A DNA stretch of 64,000 bases from Myxococcus stipitatus DSM 14675. GTDB lineage: Bacteria > Myxococcota > Myxococcia > Myxococcales > Myxococcaceae. The DNA lies in the NCBI RefSeq assembly GCF_000331735.1, contig NC_020126.1, positions 4,216,001-4,280,000 on the forward strand, in the 5' to 3' direction. A program made the position numbers and the translations under genes. The first letter of the stretch is position 1, and each line of letters starts with the position of its first letter. Under the pieces are notes generated by a model. It worked only from the letters and a program-made list of their open reading frames with translations. It searched no databases and was not told the origin of the DNA. Positions 16,676-25,729 of the stretch are shown piece by piece.

Positions 16676-17722
16676 TCACGTCAGGCCGAGCAGTCGGGGG
16701 ACCTTCTCCTCCAGCAGGTCTATCTCCTCGCGCGTCTCTCCCAGATAGGAGAGGAGCTGGAGGTCCTGCCGCTCCACCGCGCCGCCATGGAAGATCCACG
16801 CGCGTGTGCGCAGCAGCCGGTAGAGCTTCACCAGCTTGCGGTCGCTGATGAAGACGCCGTCCTCACGCGTCAGGGTCTGCACCACGCGGCGGAACTCGCG
16901 CAGCAGCTCGTCGCGGAAGAACAAGTCCCGGTCCTTCAGCTCGCGGCCATCCGGGCCCTGCTCCTTGCGGCCCATCATGAGCGTCAGGTAGCGGTGCGCC
17001 TTGAGGATGTCCTCCAGCGTGGCGTGCCCCTCCGCCCAGGGCTTCTGGTTCAGCTCGCGGTGCGTCTGCGACTCCAGACCGGAGTCCAGCAGCTCCAGGA
17101 AGTAGCGGTCCTGCACCGGACGGCACGCGGCCTTGAGACAGAAGCGGTCCTTGAGCGCGCCCAGCTCCGCGTGCTCGGGCAGCTCGTTGGTGGCCGCGAA
17201 GAGCACCTTGAGGCGCACGGGCTGCGGTGCGCCGTCCTGGTAGAACTTGCGCTCGTTGATGACCGTCAAGAGCGCGTTGAGGATGGCCGAGCTCGCCTTG
17301 AACACCTCGTCCAGGAACACGAGCCGCGCGGTGGGGAGCTTGCCGCCTTCGCGCCGGATGTAGCGGCCCTGGCGCAAGAGGTTGATGTCGATGGGGCCCA
17401 GGACTTCCGAGGGCTCGGTGAAGCGCGTGAGCAGGTACTCGAAGTAGTCCTCGCTGGGGATTTGCAGCGCCTCGCGGAACTTGAGCACCAGGTCCGACTT
17501 GGCCGTGCCGGGAGGGCCCACCAGCAGCAGCGGCTCCTGCGCCACCGCCGCCACCGTCATCAAGTCCACCAACGTCTGCTTGCCCACGAAGTGACGGCCC
17601 AGTCCCTGCCGGAACCGGTTCAGCCGCTCACGCAAACCCTGCGCCTCGCGCGACAACGCGTCGAACGTCATCGCGGAGAGGGGGTCGGCGGAAGACTCTT
17701 CCCGCCGGGGAACACTGCTCAT
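16676..17722 (-). CDS. MoxR-family AAA+ ATPase
   Basis: A 348-aa protein with Walker A GPPGTAKS (residues 69-76), Walker B LVFLDEVFK (134-142), the sensor region VLFAATNELPE and a C-terminal lid. The length and the AKSD variant of the Walker A are typical of the MoxR/RavA branch, chaperone-like ATPases that remodel partner complexes together with vWA proteins. The start at 17722 overlaps the stop of the 1093-aa protein by 4 bp, so stoichiometric co-translation is likely. It would be the motor of the ternary system with the soluble FtsH-like protease encoded three genes upstream. Confidence 0.9.
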   Translation of the reverse strand: MSSVPRREESSADPLSAMTFDALSREAQGLRERLNRFRQGLGRHFVGKQTLVDLMTVAAVAQEPLLLVGPPGTAKSDLVLKFREALQIPSEDYFEYLLTRFTEPSEVLGPIDINLLRQGRYIRREGGKLPTARLVFLDEVFKASSAILNALLTVINERKFYQDGAPQPVRLKVLFAATNELPEHAELGALKDRFCLKAACRPVQDRYFLELLDSGLESQTHRELNQKPWAEGHATLEDILKAHRYLTLMMGRKEQGPDGRELKDRDLFFRDELLREFRRVVQTLTREDGVFISDRKLVKLYRLLRTRAWIFHGGAVERQDLQLLSYLGETREEIDLLEEKVPRLLGLT

Positions 17723-20700
17723 AGACGCTCCTCCAACTCCTGGTGGATGCGTCGCCGCACCAGGAACTCATCCTCATCCAAAAAGCTTCGGGCTCGCTCT
17801 CCCGCGCCCTGGCCCACTTCCACGTGGCCCAGCACCAGCGCGTCCGCGAAGTCCACCACCGACAGACAGAAGTGGCTGTTGGTGTTGAAGCTGTCCGTCA
17901 CCGTGGGCAGCGCCTCGGAGAGCCTCGCCAGGCCCGGCAGCGCGGTGTCCACCGGCGCATGGGCCAGGGCGCTCGCGAGCGCGCGTGTCAGGGCCAGCCG
18001 CTCGGGCTGCGGCCCCTTCGCCGCGGCCAGCGCCTTGAAGGCCTGGTCGAAGACAGGGAGCGCTTCCTCCACGCGGCCGAGCATCGCCAGTCCCGAGGCC
18101 ACTCCCAGTCGAGCCGCCACGGGCGCCTTCGCGTGGGTGAGCAGTCCTCGCGTCGATTCCACCAGGGTGGCCGCCTCGGCGGACAGGCCCACGCGACGCA
18201 GTCCCCGGAGGCTCGCGCCGAGGAGGCCTTCCGCCCACGCGGGAGACTCCGGCGCCAGCTCGGACAGCACCGCGTGGAGCCTTCGCGCCAGGGACGTCGC
18301 CCGGTCCGCGCGGCCGAACATGGCCGCCAGCGTGAGCGCGTCGCCCAGCAGCTTCGCTCGGACTTCGCCCGCCAGTCCGTCCATCGCCGGGAGCAGCTCG
18401 TCCATCAGCGGCAGCGCACGTGCGGGGGGCAGGCGAGGCAATGTCTCCAGCAGACCGCCGATGAGCCGTGTCCGCTCGGGCGCCTGGAGCCGGGCTCCGG
18501 TGGCGCGTGTCACCAACTGCGCCACTTCGTGCGCCAGGGTCTCCGGTTCGCGGAGGTCTCGCAGGGCGGCGAACTCCTCGCCGCGAACGTCGCGGGTTCC
18601 TCGGCCGAAGGCCTTGGCCGGGTCCAGTCGCTCCCCGGGCTCCAGGAACGCGGAGACCTGCCGCAGCCGGTCCACCTTGTAGCGCTCGAAGGTGCCCAGC
18701 GCGTTGAGCTCCGCCGCGATGTCGGGTGGCAGCGGCGCTTCCAGTGGTGCGCCTTCCAGGGCCTGCTCGACGCGCGCGCTGTAGGCCCGCGTGAGGAAGA
18801 CGTGGATGGCATCCTTCGTCGAGAGCGAGCCCTTCGCCGACGCGACCAGCTCCCGAGCCCGGTCCGCCTGTCCCAGCCGCGCATAGCCACACGCGAAGAC
18901 GAAGTGGACATACGCGCGGGTCAGGGCCGGAGGGGCCTCCACGGAGGAACGGCGGCGCGTGGTGCGCTCGAAGCGGTCATGGAGCGCGTCGAGTTGCGCG
19001 AGCAACTGGGGCAGGACGGACGCGTCCGTGCCACCCCGGAGGAAGCGGGGGACATCGCGCGAGAGCGAGAGTCCCCGCTGGAGCATCGCCAGCAGCCGGT
19101 CTCCCGCCCGCGCGAGGCCCAGGGCATCTCCCCCGGATAGAGTGTCCAGCGCGGTGCGTGACAGCCACAGCGTGCGTACGTCGAGCACCGCGTCGTGCCG
19201 GTCCATCCATCGCTGGACCGTCGGCACATCCGAGGTGGGCACCGCAGAGGTTGTCAGCGCCGCCTCGATGAGCGCACTCGCGAGGGCACGCACGTCGTCA
19301 CCGGAGGGCGTGGCCCGAGACAGCCGCTCGTCCAGCGAGACGCCATCTCGTGCCTCCGCTTCGGCCCAGTGCGAGGCCAGCTCGGGTGCCAGTTCCTTGG
19401 GGGCATTCCACAGCGCCCGGGTCCAGCACAGCGCCGCGTCGTGTCCGCGACCCAGGCGGCCATTCATCTCCGCCATCTGGGTCCACATCTCCTGTCGCTC
19501 CGGTGCATCGGCCGGTGCGTCCAGCTTGAGGAAGGCTCGCTGGACCGAGGTGAGCGCTGCTTCCATCGCGCTGAGCTTCGCGGGAGTCAGCGCCTCCATC
19601 GGCGCTCCCGTGCCGCGTGCCGTGGAGGACCTCGTCGTCGAGACGCGGACGGACGTGGAGGCCGGGGCGGGGGGCTCCTCACGGCGCGAGCGCGAGGTGC
19701 GTTGCGTCGACGCGTTGTCTGGTGACTCCTTTGCGGAGGCGGCGCGCGCCATGCCGGGCAGCCACTCGCCGTCCGCGACCTCCAGCGAGTCGAAGTCGAA
19801 GAGCGCGCCCTTCACCCACGGCTCCAGCGCGGCGGCGCTGGCGTCCACCACGTAGTCCACCCAGGTGTCGAGCGGCTGGAAGGCCTGCTCCGGCACACGC
19901 TCCGCGCGGAAGCCTCCTCCTCCCGTGGGATGCAGCCACGTCACGGTGTCGGGCACGGGCGCGAGCAGGGCGCGCAGCCTGTCTCGTCGCACAGGAGGCT
20001 CGAGCAGCCCGTCGCAAGGCAGGTACAGGTCCGCGAGCTGCGGCAGGGGCGCATAGGCCATGGCCGACAAGCCGAGCTCCGGGGGCCGCTCGCGACCGTG
20101 CCGCGCGCGCAGGATGATGCAGGGCCCTTCCGGCGACTGGACCACCGCGAAGCGAAGCTGCGCCAGCAGGGTCTCGGGCAGCGTGTGGACCAGTGACTCC
20201 ACCTGCGCCACGGCGTTCTCTCGCAGCACCCAGAGGCTCGCGGCCTCCGTGCGTGCGGCGCGAGTGAGTCGGAGCTGCACGGAGAGCCGTCCCGGCGCGG
20301 GCGCGGGAGCCCAATCCTTCGCGGGCTGGGGGAGCCGCAGGTCGGTGAGCTGATACAGGTCCGTCCACGGCCCGTCGGAGACACTCAGCCACGGGCCGTC
20401 ACCCGGGATGAGCAGCACGCTTCCCGGTGATGGCTGGAGCGTGCTCGCGAGGGGATGCACGTGGCCCAGCTCCACCCAGACGGAGCTCTGTCCGGGAATC
20501 GCGGGGACGAAGGCACGCAGCCCGCCCAGGCGGTCCATCGCACCCGTGAGCGTGAAGTAGGGCGGGGCGACGGTGCGCAGCATCGCGCGTTGCCTCGGGC
20601 CGCCGTCTCCACCCGGGGCCTGGGCGAAGCACGCCTCCTGTCGGTCACACCCGAGCCGCAACAGCTCACCGGCGAGCGGCAACAGTGCATCCGCGCTCTT

Positions 20701-21000
20701 GGGGAGGAACAACACCGGGCCGCTCGGCGCGCTCTCGACGGCCACGCGGCGAGGGGGCACCAGCTCCGCCCAACACAGGACGGGGGACGCGCCGTGGGGC
20801 GCGGCGGGCTCGGACCGGATGCCGAGGGAGGCGAGCTGCGTGAGCACCGGCTTCGGCAGCGGCTTCTGGGGCGTGACGGACACCGCGCCCTCGGAGGTCC
20901 GATGGTGCTGGGCCGGCGCGGCCTGGACTTCCGGAGGGATGAGCCGCGACGTCAGCGCGAGGTGCAGCGCTTCCTCGGTGGGAAAAACGAGCGTGGACAT
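17719..21000 (-). CDS. Large scaffold protein of the ternary system (1093 aa)
   Basis: The N-terminal ~400 residues are rich in beta strands and Trp/Pro turns (SSVWVELGHVHPLAS, GSVLLIPGDGPWLSV, DTVTWLHPTGGGGF), consistent with a beta-propeller-like or other ligand-binding domain. A Ser/Arg/Pro-rich linker at ~430-480 follows. Residues ~480-1093 are tandem helical hairpins (TPR-like), for example RAFLKLDAPADAPERQEMW and RVEEALPVFDQAFKALAAAK. No enzymatic motif is seen. It starts in a TGATG overlap with the 88-aa gene and overlaps the MoxR start by 4 bp. I believe it corresponds to one of the large effector or recognition subunits described for FtsH-vWA-MoxR systems, but cannot name the domain with certainty. 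Expected role: substrate recognition or scaffolding. Confidence 0.6.
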   Translation of the reverse strand: MSTLVFPTEEALHLALTSRLIPPEVQAAPAQHHRTSEGAVSVTPQKPLPKPVLTQLASLGIRSEPAAPHGASPVLCWAELVPPRRVAVESAPSGPVLFLPKSADALLPLAGELLRLGCDRQEACFAQAPGGDGGPRQRAMLRTVAPPYFTLTGAMDRLGGLRAFVPAIPGQSSVWVELGHVHPLASTLQPSPGSVLLIPGDGPWLSVSDGPWTDLYQLTDLRLPQPAKDWAPAPAPGRLSVQLRLTRAARTEAASLWVLRENAVAQVESLVHTLPETLLAQLRFAVVQSPEGPCIILRARHGRERPPELGLSAMAYAPLPQLADLYLPCDGLLEPPVRRDRLRALLAPVPDTVTWLHPTGGGGFRAERVPEQAFQPLDTWVDYVVDASAAALEPWVKGALFDFDSLEVADGEWLPGMARAASAKESPDNASTQRTSRSRREEPPAPASTSVRVSTTRSSTARGTGAPMEALTPAKLSAMEAALTSVQRAFLKLDAPADAPERQEMWTQMAEMNGRLGRGHDAALCWTRALWNAPKELAPELASHWAEAEARDGVSLDERLSRATPSGDDVRALASALIEAALTTSAVPTSDVPTVQRWMDRHDAVLDVRTLWLSRTALDTLSGGDALGLARAGDRLLAMLQRGLSLSRDVPRFLRGGTDASVLPQLLAQLDALHDRFERTTRRRSSVEAPPALTRAYVHFVFACGYARLGQADRARELVASAKGSLSTKDAIHVFLTRAYSARVEQALEGAPLEAPLPPDIAAELNALGTFERYKVDRLRQVSAFLEPGERLDPAKAFGRGTRDVRGEEFAALRDLREPETLAHEVAQLVTRATGARLQAPERTRLIGGLLETLPRLPPARALPLMDELLPAMDGLAGEVRAKLLGDALTLAAMFGRADRATSLARRLHAVLSELAPESPAWAEGLLGASLRGLRRVGLSAEAATLVESTRGLLTHAKAPVAARLGVASGLAMLGRVEEALPVFDQAFKALAAAKGPQPERLALTRALASALAHAPVDTALPGLARLSEALPTVTDSFNTNSHFCLSVVDFADALVLGHVEVGQGAGERARSFLDEDEFLVRRRIHQELEERL

Positions 21001-21266
21001 CAGGCCTTCTGGCTCACCTTCTCGGAGGTGCTCTCGGAGTTGGATTCAGGGGTTGCGGCCTGGCCCGAGGGCGTGTCGCGCTGGACGACGACGCGGCCCA
21101 GCTCCGAGGCCTTCAGCGCGCCCCCGGCGATGAGCTGGTCCACCAGCCGGCGGTGCTCCTCCTCGTGCTCCATGGGGAGCGCATCGGAGTCGCTCTCGTA
21201 CTGGATGACGACGTCCTTGCGGCCCGTCGCGGGATTCACCACCAGACGCAGGATGAGACTAGCCAT
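21000..21266 (-). CDS. Small protein of the ternary system (88 aa)
   Basis: An 88-aa soluble protein with a compact beta-rich N-terminus (SLILRLVVNPATGRKDVVIQY), a central acidic helix (MEHEEEHRRLVDQLIAGG) and a Ser/Thr/Glu-rich tail that is probably disordered. It overlaps the FtsH-like gene by 8 bp at its start and shares one base with the next start (TGATG). Such tight packing shows that it is a genuine gene and a stable part of the operon. It may be one of the small accessory domains of FtsH ternary systems, but I cannot assign a named family or function. Confidence 0.65.
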   Translation of the reverse strand: MASLILRLVVNPATGRKDVVIQYESDSDALPMEHEEEHRRLVDQLIAGGALKASELGRVVVQRDTPSGQAATPESNSESTSEKVSQKA

Positions 21267-23376
21267 GGGCGGACTCCTTCTGGGGGGCCACCGAAGGGGC
21301 CAGGTGGGCGAAGGCCTCGCGGTCCAGCACCTTGCGCTCGAGGAGCAGGTCCCTCAGCGCGATGAGGCGGGATTTCTCTCGATGCAGGATGTCTCGGGCG
21401 CGCGCGCGTTGGACCTCCAGCACCTCCTGCACGGCGGCCTCCAGCGTGCCGCGCGTCGCGTCGGAGAGCGCGTGGCGGTCCGCGTCCCGGCCCGGGGCGT
21501 CGAACCTGCGCACGGGCACGCCCTTGCCGCCCATGCCCAGGAGCTCCACCAGCTCACGGGCAATCTCGGTGGCGCGCTCCAGGTCGTGCGCACTGCCGAT
21601 GGACAAGTCATCCAACAGCAGGGCCTCCGCCTCGCGTCCGCCGAAGAGCATGCAGATGCTGTCCAGGAGCTGGCCGCGCGTGACGACGTAGCGGTGCGCG
21701 GGGTCTGCGTACTGCACGAAGCCGAGCATCCCCGCGAGGTCCCCTCGGATGCTGATGCGGTCGATGGCGGGAGCGCTGGGGCAGAACAGCGCGCACACGG
21801 CGTGGCCCGCCTCGTGGGTGGCGACGACCTTCTCCTCGGAGGGCGTGAGCTCCGGCCGGTCGAGGAAGTCGGTGAGGGCGCGCTCCACGTCCACGGGCTC
21901 GGTGGGGGCCTGGGTCGCGTCGCGCAGCCGTCGCCGCGCCAGGGCGCGACAGAGCGCCTGGATGTGGTCACCGGAGAAGCGCGTGCCCGTGCCCTCGACG
22001 CGGTCTCCGGTGCGCTTCACCGCGTAGTCCAGCGCCCGCTCCGTCATGCCCAGGGCCAGCTTCTTGTCGTAGATGGACAGGATGGCCCGGCGGTCCGCGC
22101 TGTTGGGGTAGGGGATGCAGAGCTGGAACTCGAAGCGCCCGGGGCGCAGGAGCGCGGGGTCCAGCGACTCCACGAAGTTGGTGGTGCCCACCACGAAGAC
22201 GAGCTCGTCCTTGCGGAAGCCATCCATCTCCGTGAGGAGCTGGTTCACCATGGAGTGCTCCACGCCGGAGCCGGTGAACGTGCCGCGCGCCGCGGCGAAG
22301 GAGTCGAGCTCGTCGAAGATGATGATGCTGGGCGCCGCCTGCCGTGCGCGCACGAAGATCTGGCGGAGGTTCTCCTCGCTCTCGCCCACCCAGCGACTCT
22401 TCAGCTCGGGGCCGCTCACCACCAGCACCGCCGCGCCCAGCGAGGACGCCATGGCCTTGGCGAAGAGCGTCTTGCCCGTGCCCGGAGGGCCCCAGAAGAT
22501 CATCCCGCGTGGGAGCAGCCCCTCCACGCGCTTCACCGCCTCGCCGTCCGTCAGCGTGTCCTTGTGCGCGAGGACGTCGAGAATCTCTCGCTGCAGCCGC
22601 TCCTTCACCTTGCCGTAGCCGCCGATGTCGCCGTGCAGGTCCAGCTCCGGCACGTTGAGCGAGCCACTCAGCGTGGCCGACCGGAGCTGCGCATACGCGG
22701 GCCGCGTGTCGCTGGGATAGTCCTCGCCCGTGATGGCGCCGAGCAGCCGCCGCAGCCGCACCGCGTTCACACCCGACACGTGCTTGTAGAGCGAGTACGG
22801 CTGGAGCCCGCGGCCGAACTTGCGGCTCTCGCGCTGGGTGACGAGGAAGCGGAGCCGGTCGCGGCTCACACCGAGGATGCTCTCCTTGTGGGGGAACAGG
22901 TTCTCGATGACACGGGGGAGGGGGAAGGACGGGTCCTTGAAGCCCACCCAGACCATCTCCGGGTTCTCATACAGGAGTGGAATCACCTCGCGCGCCTCGG
23001 AGGTGAGTCCCCCGCTGCTGGTGGTGAGCAGGTCCAGGTGCGGGAGCACGACGATGCGCTCGCGCACCGCACCGCGCACCGCGTCGCGGAGCTGGCCGAT
23101 GAGCGTGGCCATCATGCTGGGCGCGGGCATGCCCGGAGGAGGCTCCGCGGCCGAGCGGCCATCCAGGTAGAGGAACTGCTTGCCGTCCTTCTTCAGCCTG
23201 TCTCGCAGGCACTTGTAGAAGTAGGGCGTCAGCTCCTTGTCGGCCTCCACCATCACCGGCAGCCCGCGCAGGAGCGCCTCGCGGATGCGCTCGAGCTCCT
23301 GGGGATAGGCGGCCTCCACTGCGCCGAAGGGCGTCAGCTCCGTCGGGAGGGACTCCTCCGGAATGCGCTGGCTCAT
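21259..23376 (-). CDS. Soluble FtsH-like AAA+ zinc metalloprotease
   Basis: A 705-aa protein. The catalytic AAA domain (~245-500) has Walker A GPPGTGKT (296-303), Walker B IIIFDELD (351-358) and sensor GTTNFVESLDPALLRPGRFEF. The C-terminal M41 peptidase domain has HEAGH (521-525) and a likely third zinc ligand in DLSIGSAHDLERATEIAR. There is no N-terminal membrane segment, unlike housekeeping FtsH. Instead, residues ~1-200 resemble a second AAA-like fold without Walker A (VMVEADKELTPYFYKCL, IVVLPHLDLL, VGFKDPSFPLPRVIENL). ATP-driven proteolysis in the cytoplasm is therefore expected, controlled by the rest of the locus. It overlaps neighbours on both sides (4 bp and 8 bp). Confidence 0.9.
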   Translation of the reverse strand: MSQRIPEESLPTELTPFGAVEAAYPQELERIREALLRGLPVMVEADKELTPYFYKCLRDRLKKDGKQFLYLDGRSAAEPPPGMPAPSMMATLIGQLRDAVRGAVRERIVVLPHLDLLTTSSGGLTSEAREVIPLLYENPEMVWVGFKDPSFPLPRVIENLFPHKESILGVSRDRLRFLVTQRESRKFGRGLQPYSLYKHVSGVNAVRLRRLLGAITGEDYPSDTRPAYAQLRSATLSGSLNVPELDLHGDIGGYGKVKERLQREILDVLAHKDTLTDGEAVKRVEGLLPRGMIFWGPPGTGKTLFAKAMASSLGAAVLVVSGPELKSRWVGESEENLRQIFVRARQAAPSIIIFDELDSFAAARGTFTGSGVEHSMVNQLLTEMDGFRKDELVFVVGTTNFVESLDPALLRPGRFEFQLCIPYPNSADRRAILSIYDKKLALGMTERALDYAVKRTGDRVEGTGTRFSGDHIQALCRALARRRLRDATQAPTEPVDVERALTDFLDRPELTPSEEKVVATHEAGHAVCALFCPSAPAIDRISIRGDLAGMLGFVQYADPAHRYVVTRGQLLDSICMLFGGREAEALLLDDLSIGSAHDLERATEIARELVELLGMGGKGVPVRRFDAPGRDADRHALSDATRGTLEAAVQEVLEVQRARARDILHREKSRLIALRDLLLERKVLDREAFAHLAPSVAPQKESAHG

Positions 23377-23939
23377 ACGCGCACCTTGATGGTGAGCGAG
23401 CCCGTGGCCGCGTCCTCGTGAATCTCCTCCACGGTGCCGAGCTGTGACGCGCGGACCTTGAGCGCCTCGGCGGTGACCTTGTTGGAGATGGAGTCCAGCT
23501 CGGCCTTGAGGTCGCGCAGGCGCCCCTCGAGCCGACGGGTGATGTCCTCGCGCAGCTCATCCGTGGCGTCCTGCGCCTTGTCCTCCAGCTTCGCGCGCGC
23601 CTTCTCGCGGGCGAGCTTCCGGACGGCCTCGGTCTCGTGAGGGGTCTCGGTGCGGACCTCACCCGTCGCGACCAGGTTCACCGAGGACTCGTCCGACAGG
23701 GTGACGCTCACGTCGCCGGTGGTGACGTCCACCGCCACGCGCACGCCGTCGGCCTCCACGCGCACCGCCACGTCTCCTTCCTGGGTGAAGCCTCGCGCCG
23801 CGAGCTCCGCGGCGAGCAGCCCGGCGGTCTCCTCGCGGGACAGCAGCGGGAGCAGCTCCAGCTTGGAGCACACGCCGTCCTCGGCATGCACGATGCGGTT
23901 GAGGGACTCGGAGACGGAGACTCGGTAGGCGCGGCTCAT
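23373..23939 (-). CDS. Ternary-system accessory protein (188 aa)
   Basis: A 188-aa protein beginning SRAYRVSVSESLNRIVHAED, with a beta-rich first half (DVAVRVEADGVRVAVDVTTGDVSV) and a long charged helix or coiled coil (REKARAKLEDKAQDATDELREDITRRLEGRLRD region, residues ~105-160). It ends in a short beta hairpin (TGSLTIKVRV). No catalytic motif. Its start overlaps the upstream gene by 4 bp and its stop overlaps the FtsH-like start. The strand-rich head followed by a coiled coil suggests oligomerisation or an adaptor for the protease. The N-terminal sequence looks like a recurrent domain of FtsH-linked operons, but I cannot give it an accession. Confidence 0.6.
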   Translation of the reverse strand: MSRAYRVSVSESLNRIVHAEDGVCSKLELLPLLSREETAGLLAAELAARGFTQEGDVAVRVEADGVRVAVDVTTGDVSVTLSDESSVNLVATGEVRTETPHETEAVRKLAREKARAKLEDKAQDATDELREDITRRLEGRLRDLKAELDSISNKVTAEALKVRASQLGTVEEIHEDAATGSLTIKVRV

Positions 23940-25021
23940 GGGGCGCTCTCGGAGGAAGGAAGGGGGAGGATATCCTGCGGGATGGCGGCGGAGGGCATCA
24001 GGTCCGTGCTGAGCTCGCGCTCGCGCTCGGACGCCAACCGGAAACCCGGCTCACCGAAGGAGGCCCACTCGGCGAGGAGGAGCTGGGCGTCCTCGTAGTC
24101 GTCGTCGAAGAAGCGCACCGCGCGGTGCTCGGCGTCCCAGCGCGCCAGCCGTGCGAGTCCACGAAGGCCCGCCCCGGCGGAGCGGCGCGCCTGCGCCTTC
24201 TGCGCCAGCGAGGCACGGGGAGACAGGCCGGAGGCCCACCGCGACGCAGGCTGGTCCACGAGCGGCCGCATCGCCGCCAGCAGGAAGCCCGCCAGGTCCC
24301 TGCGCCCCGCGCGGTCCACCGCGTCGAGGAAGGCGTTGAGCACGGCCTCTTGCGCGGTGCCCAGGTCCACCAGTTGCTGGGGCTCCACGAGCTGGCCCTT
24401 GCTCTCCTCGAGCCGCCGCCACCGCAGCGCGAGCTCGTCCTGGAGCGCCTCCAGCAGCCAGCCGCCCTCCGCGAGCAGCGGGGCGAAGCTCGCGGCCTCG
24501 AGCCTCATGGCCTGGGGCGCGAACAGGCCGGGGAAGCCCAGCTGGCAGAGGAGGGAGCGCTGGAACTGGGGCTGCGCGGCCAGGGACTGCGCGCAGGGCG
24601 TGTCCACGACCATCCGGCAGCAGAGATAGAGGAACAGCTCGTCGGCGAGCGTGGGCGGCGCATCCACATCCAGCGGCAGGTGGCCGGGCACCGCCAGCGG
24701 CTGCTCCACCAGCCAGCGCAGGGTGCCGAAGCAGAGGCGCGAGAAGCGCAGCGTGGGCGGCGGGTGGCGCTCCCAGAGTCGCGCGGGGCCCGTCGACGCG
24801 GGCAGGTGCCGACGCTTCCTCGCGCCACCGGTGCTCGCGAGGGCGCGGACGCTCCCCTTCGCCAGCGTGTCCTTCAGGGCGTGGAGGGCCCCGGGGCTGA
24901 GCCGCGCGGCCGTGACCTGTCGTCCCCGGAAGAGGTCCTCCACGGGGGCGAAGGGGCCCATGCCCAGGATGGCCCGCGCGAGCGTGAGCAGCGAGTGCTC
25001 GGACGGCGAGACCCGCGTCAT
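23936..25021 (-). CDS. Ternary-system protein of unknown function (361 aa)
   Basis: A 361-aa all-helical protein rich in Leu, Ala and Arg (SEHSLLTLARAILGMGPF, LADELFLYLCCRMVVDT, RLEESKGQLVEPQQLVDLGTA). The C-terminal third has an FFDDDYEDAQLLLAEWASF acidic-aromatic stretch. No motif for catalysis or membrane insertion is visible. ATG 25021 is chosen because it sits in an ATGA overlap with the stop of the radical SAM gene (25018-25020); longer upstream frames are the shadow of that gene. The operon position, between the activase-like radical SAM and the accessory protein, argues that it is a conserved component. Function unknown. Confidence 0.6.
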   Translation of the reverse strand: MTRVSPSEHSLLTLARAILGMGPFAPVEDLFRGRQVTAARLSPGALHALKDTLAKGSVRALASTGGARKRRHLPASTGPARLWERHPPPTLRFSRLCFGTLRWLVEQPLAVPGHLPLDVDAPPTLADELFLYLCCRMVVDTPCAQSLAAQPQFQRSLLCQLGFPGLFAPQAMRLEAASFAPLLAEGGWLLEALQDELALRWRRLEESKGQLVEPQQLVDLGTAQEAVLNAFLDAVDRAGRRDLAGFLLAAMRPLVDQPASRWASGLSPRASLAQKAQARRSAGAGLRGLARLARWDAEHRAVRFFDDDYEDAQLLLAEWASFGEPGFRLASERERELSTDLMPSAAIPQDILPLPSSESAP

Positions 25022-25626
25022 GGGCGAAGACGGTCCGCGAGCGCGGGCCAGCCGTTGATGATGAGCCGGCCCTCGACGAAGTGGACCTCCGCCGTGTTGG
25101 GCGCGGTGAACGTCGGGTCCTCGGGCGAGTAGCGAGGCGTGAGGAAGTGCATGACCTGGTTGCTCGAGCCAATCCACCGCCGGCGCGTCTCCGGCAGGTC
25201 CTTCTCGTACCGTCCATCCACCAGCAGGTCCAGGGCGCGGAGGAGCCGCTCCACGTCGGGATTCGCCTGGGCCTTCAGCTCGGCGAGCGTGTAGCCGCTG
25301 AAGACCATGGTGCTGAGCCCCCCGGCGCGCAGCCGCTCGCACAGGTCCGCGGCGGGGCCGGGCTGCGAGAAGGGCTCGCCTCCCAGGAGCGAGAAGCCCT
25401 CGATGCCGGGCGTCGACAGCACCCGGGCCGCCAGGGCGTCGACCGTCACGAGCGGGCCGCGCTCCATCGCGAACATCTCCGGGTTGCAGCACCCCGGGCA
25501 GCGCAGCGGGCAGCCCTGGAGCCAGAGCGCGAACCGGTGCCCGGGGCCCTCCGCTTCCGTGCGGGGAACCTGCTGGGCGACCCGGAGCACCGGGCCTGGG
25601 GAGGACTCGTCCGCCGTCGAAGCCAT
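25018..25626 (-). CDS. Radical SAM activating-enzyme-like protein (NrdG type)
   Basis: A 202-aa protein with a minimal radical SAM core: LWLQGCPLRCPGCCNPEMF (CxxxCxxC) followed by SLLGGEPFSQP (the GGEP loop). This is the size and order of glycyl-radical activases such as NrdG/PflA. ATG 25626 is preferred since GGGGAGG lies 7 bases upstream. There is no class III ribonucleotide reductase or other glycyl-radical enzyme in the window, so it more likely modifies or signals within the FtsH/MoxR system, whose first gene it is. Its stop overlaps the next start (ATGA). The 116-bp gap upstream is shared with the divergent sigma-54 activator gene, so the operon promoter should lie there. Confidence 0.8.
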   Translation of the reverse strand: MASTADESSPGPVLRVAQQVPRTEAEGPGHRFALWLQGCPLRCPGCCNPEMFAMERGPLVTVDALAARVLSTPGIEGFSLLGGEPFSQPGPAADLCERLRAGGLSTMVFSGYTLAELKAQANPDVERLLRALDLLVDGRYEKDLPETRRRWIGSSNQVMHFLTPRYSPEDPTFTAPNTAEVHFVEGRLIINGWPALADRLRP

Positions 25627-25729
25627 GGAGAGCCTCCCCAGCATGCCAGGACGCGCGCGGACGGGGGAACCCATGACACCCTCAGTCTGGGTTTCCTCAT
25701 TTTTCCGGCAAGACCGCGTGTCTGAAGTA

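Noticed and set aside
20455-23421. 988-codon + strand open frame across the ternary-system genes
   Set aside because: Antisense to the FtsH-like and large scaffold genes, which have clear motifs. The product has biased, domain-less composition (His/Arg/Val/Gln runs) typical of high-GC shadows.
25018-25626. Anaerobic ribonucleotide reductase activase NrdG
   Set aside because: No NrdD or other glycyl-radical enzyme is nearby, and the gene is translationally coupled to the ternary-system operon, so the specific name was withheld.
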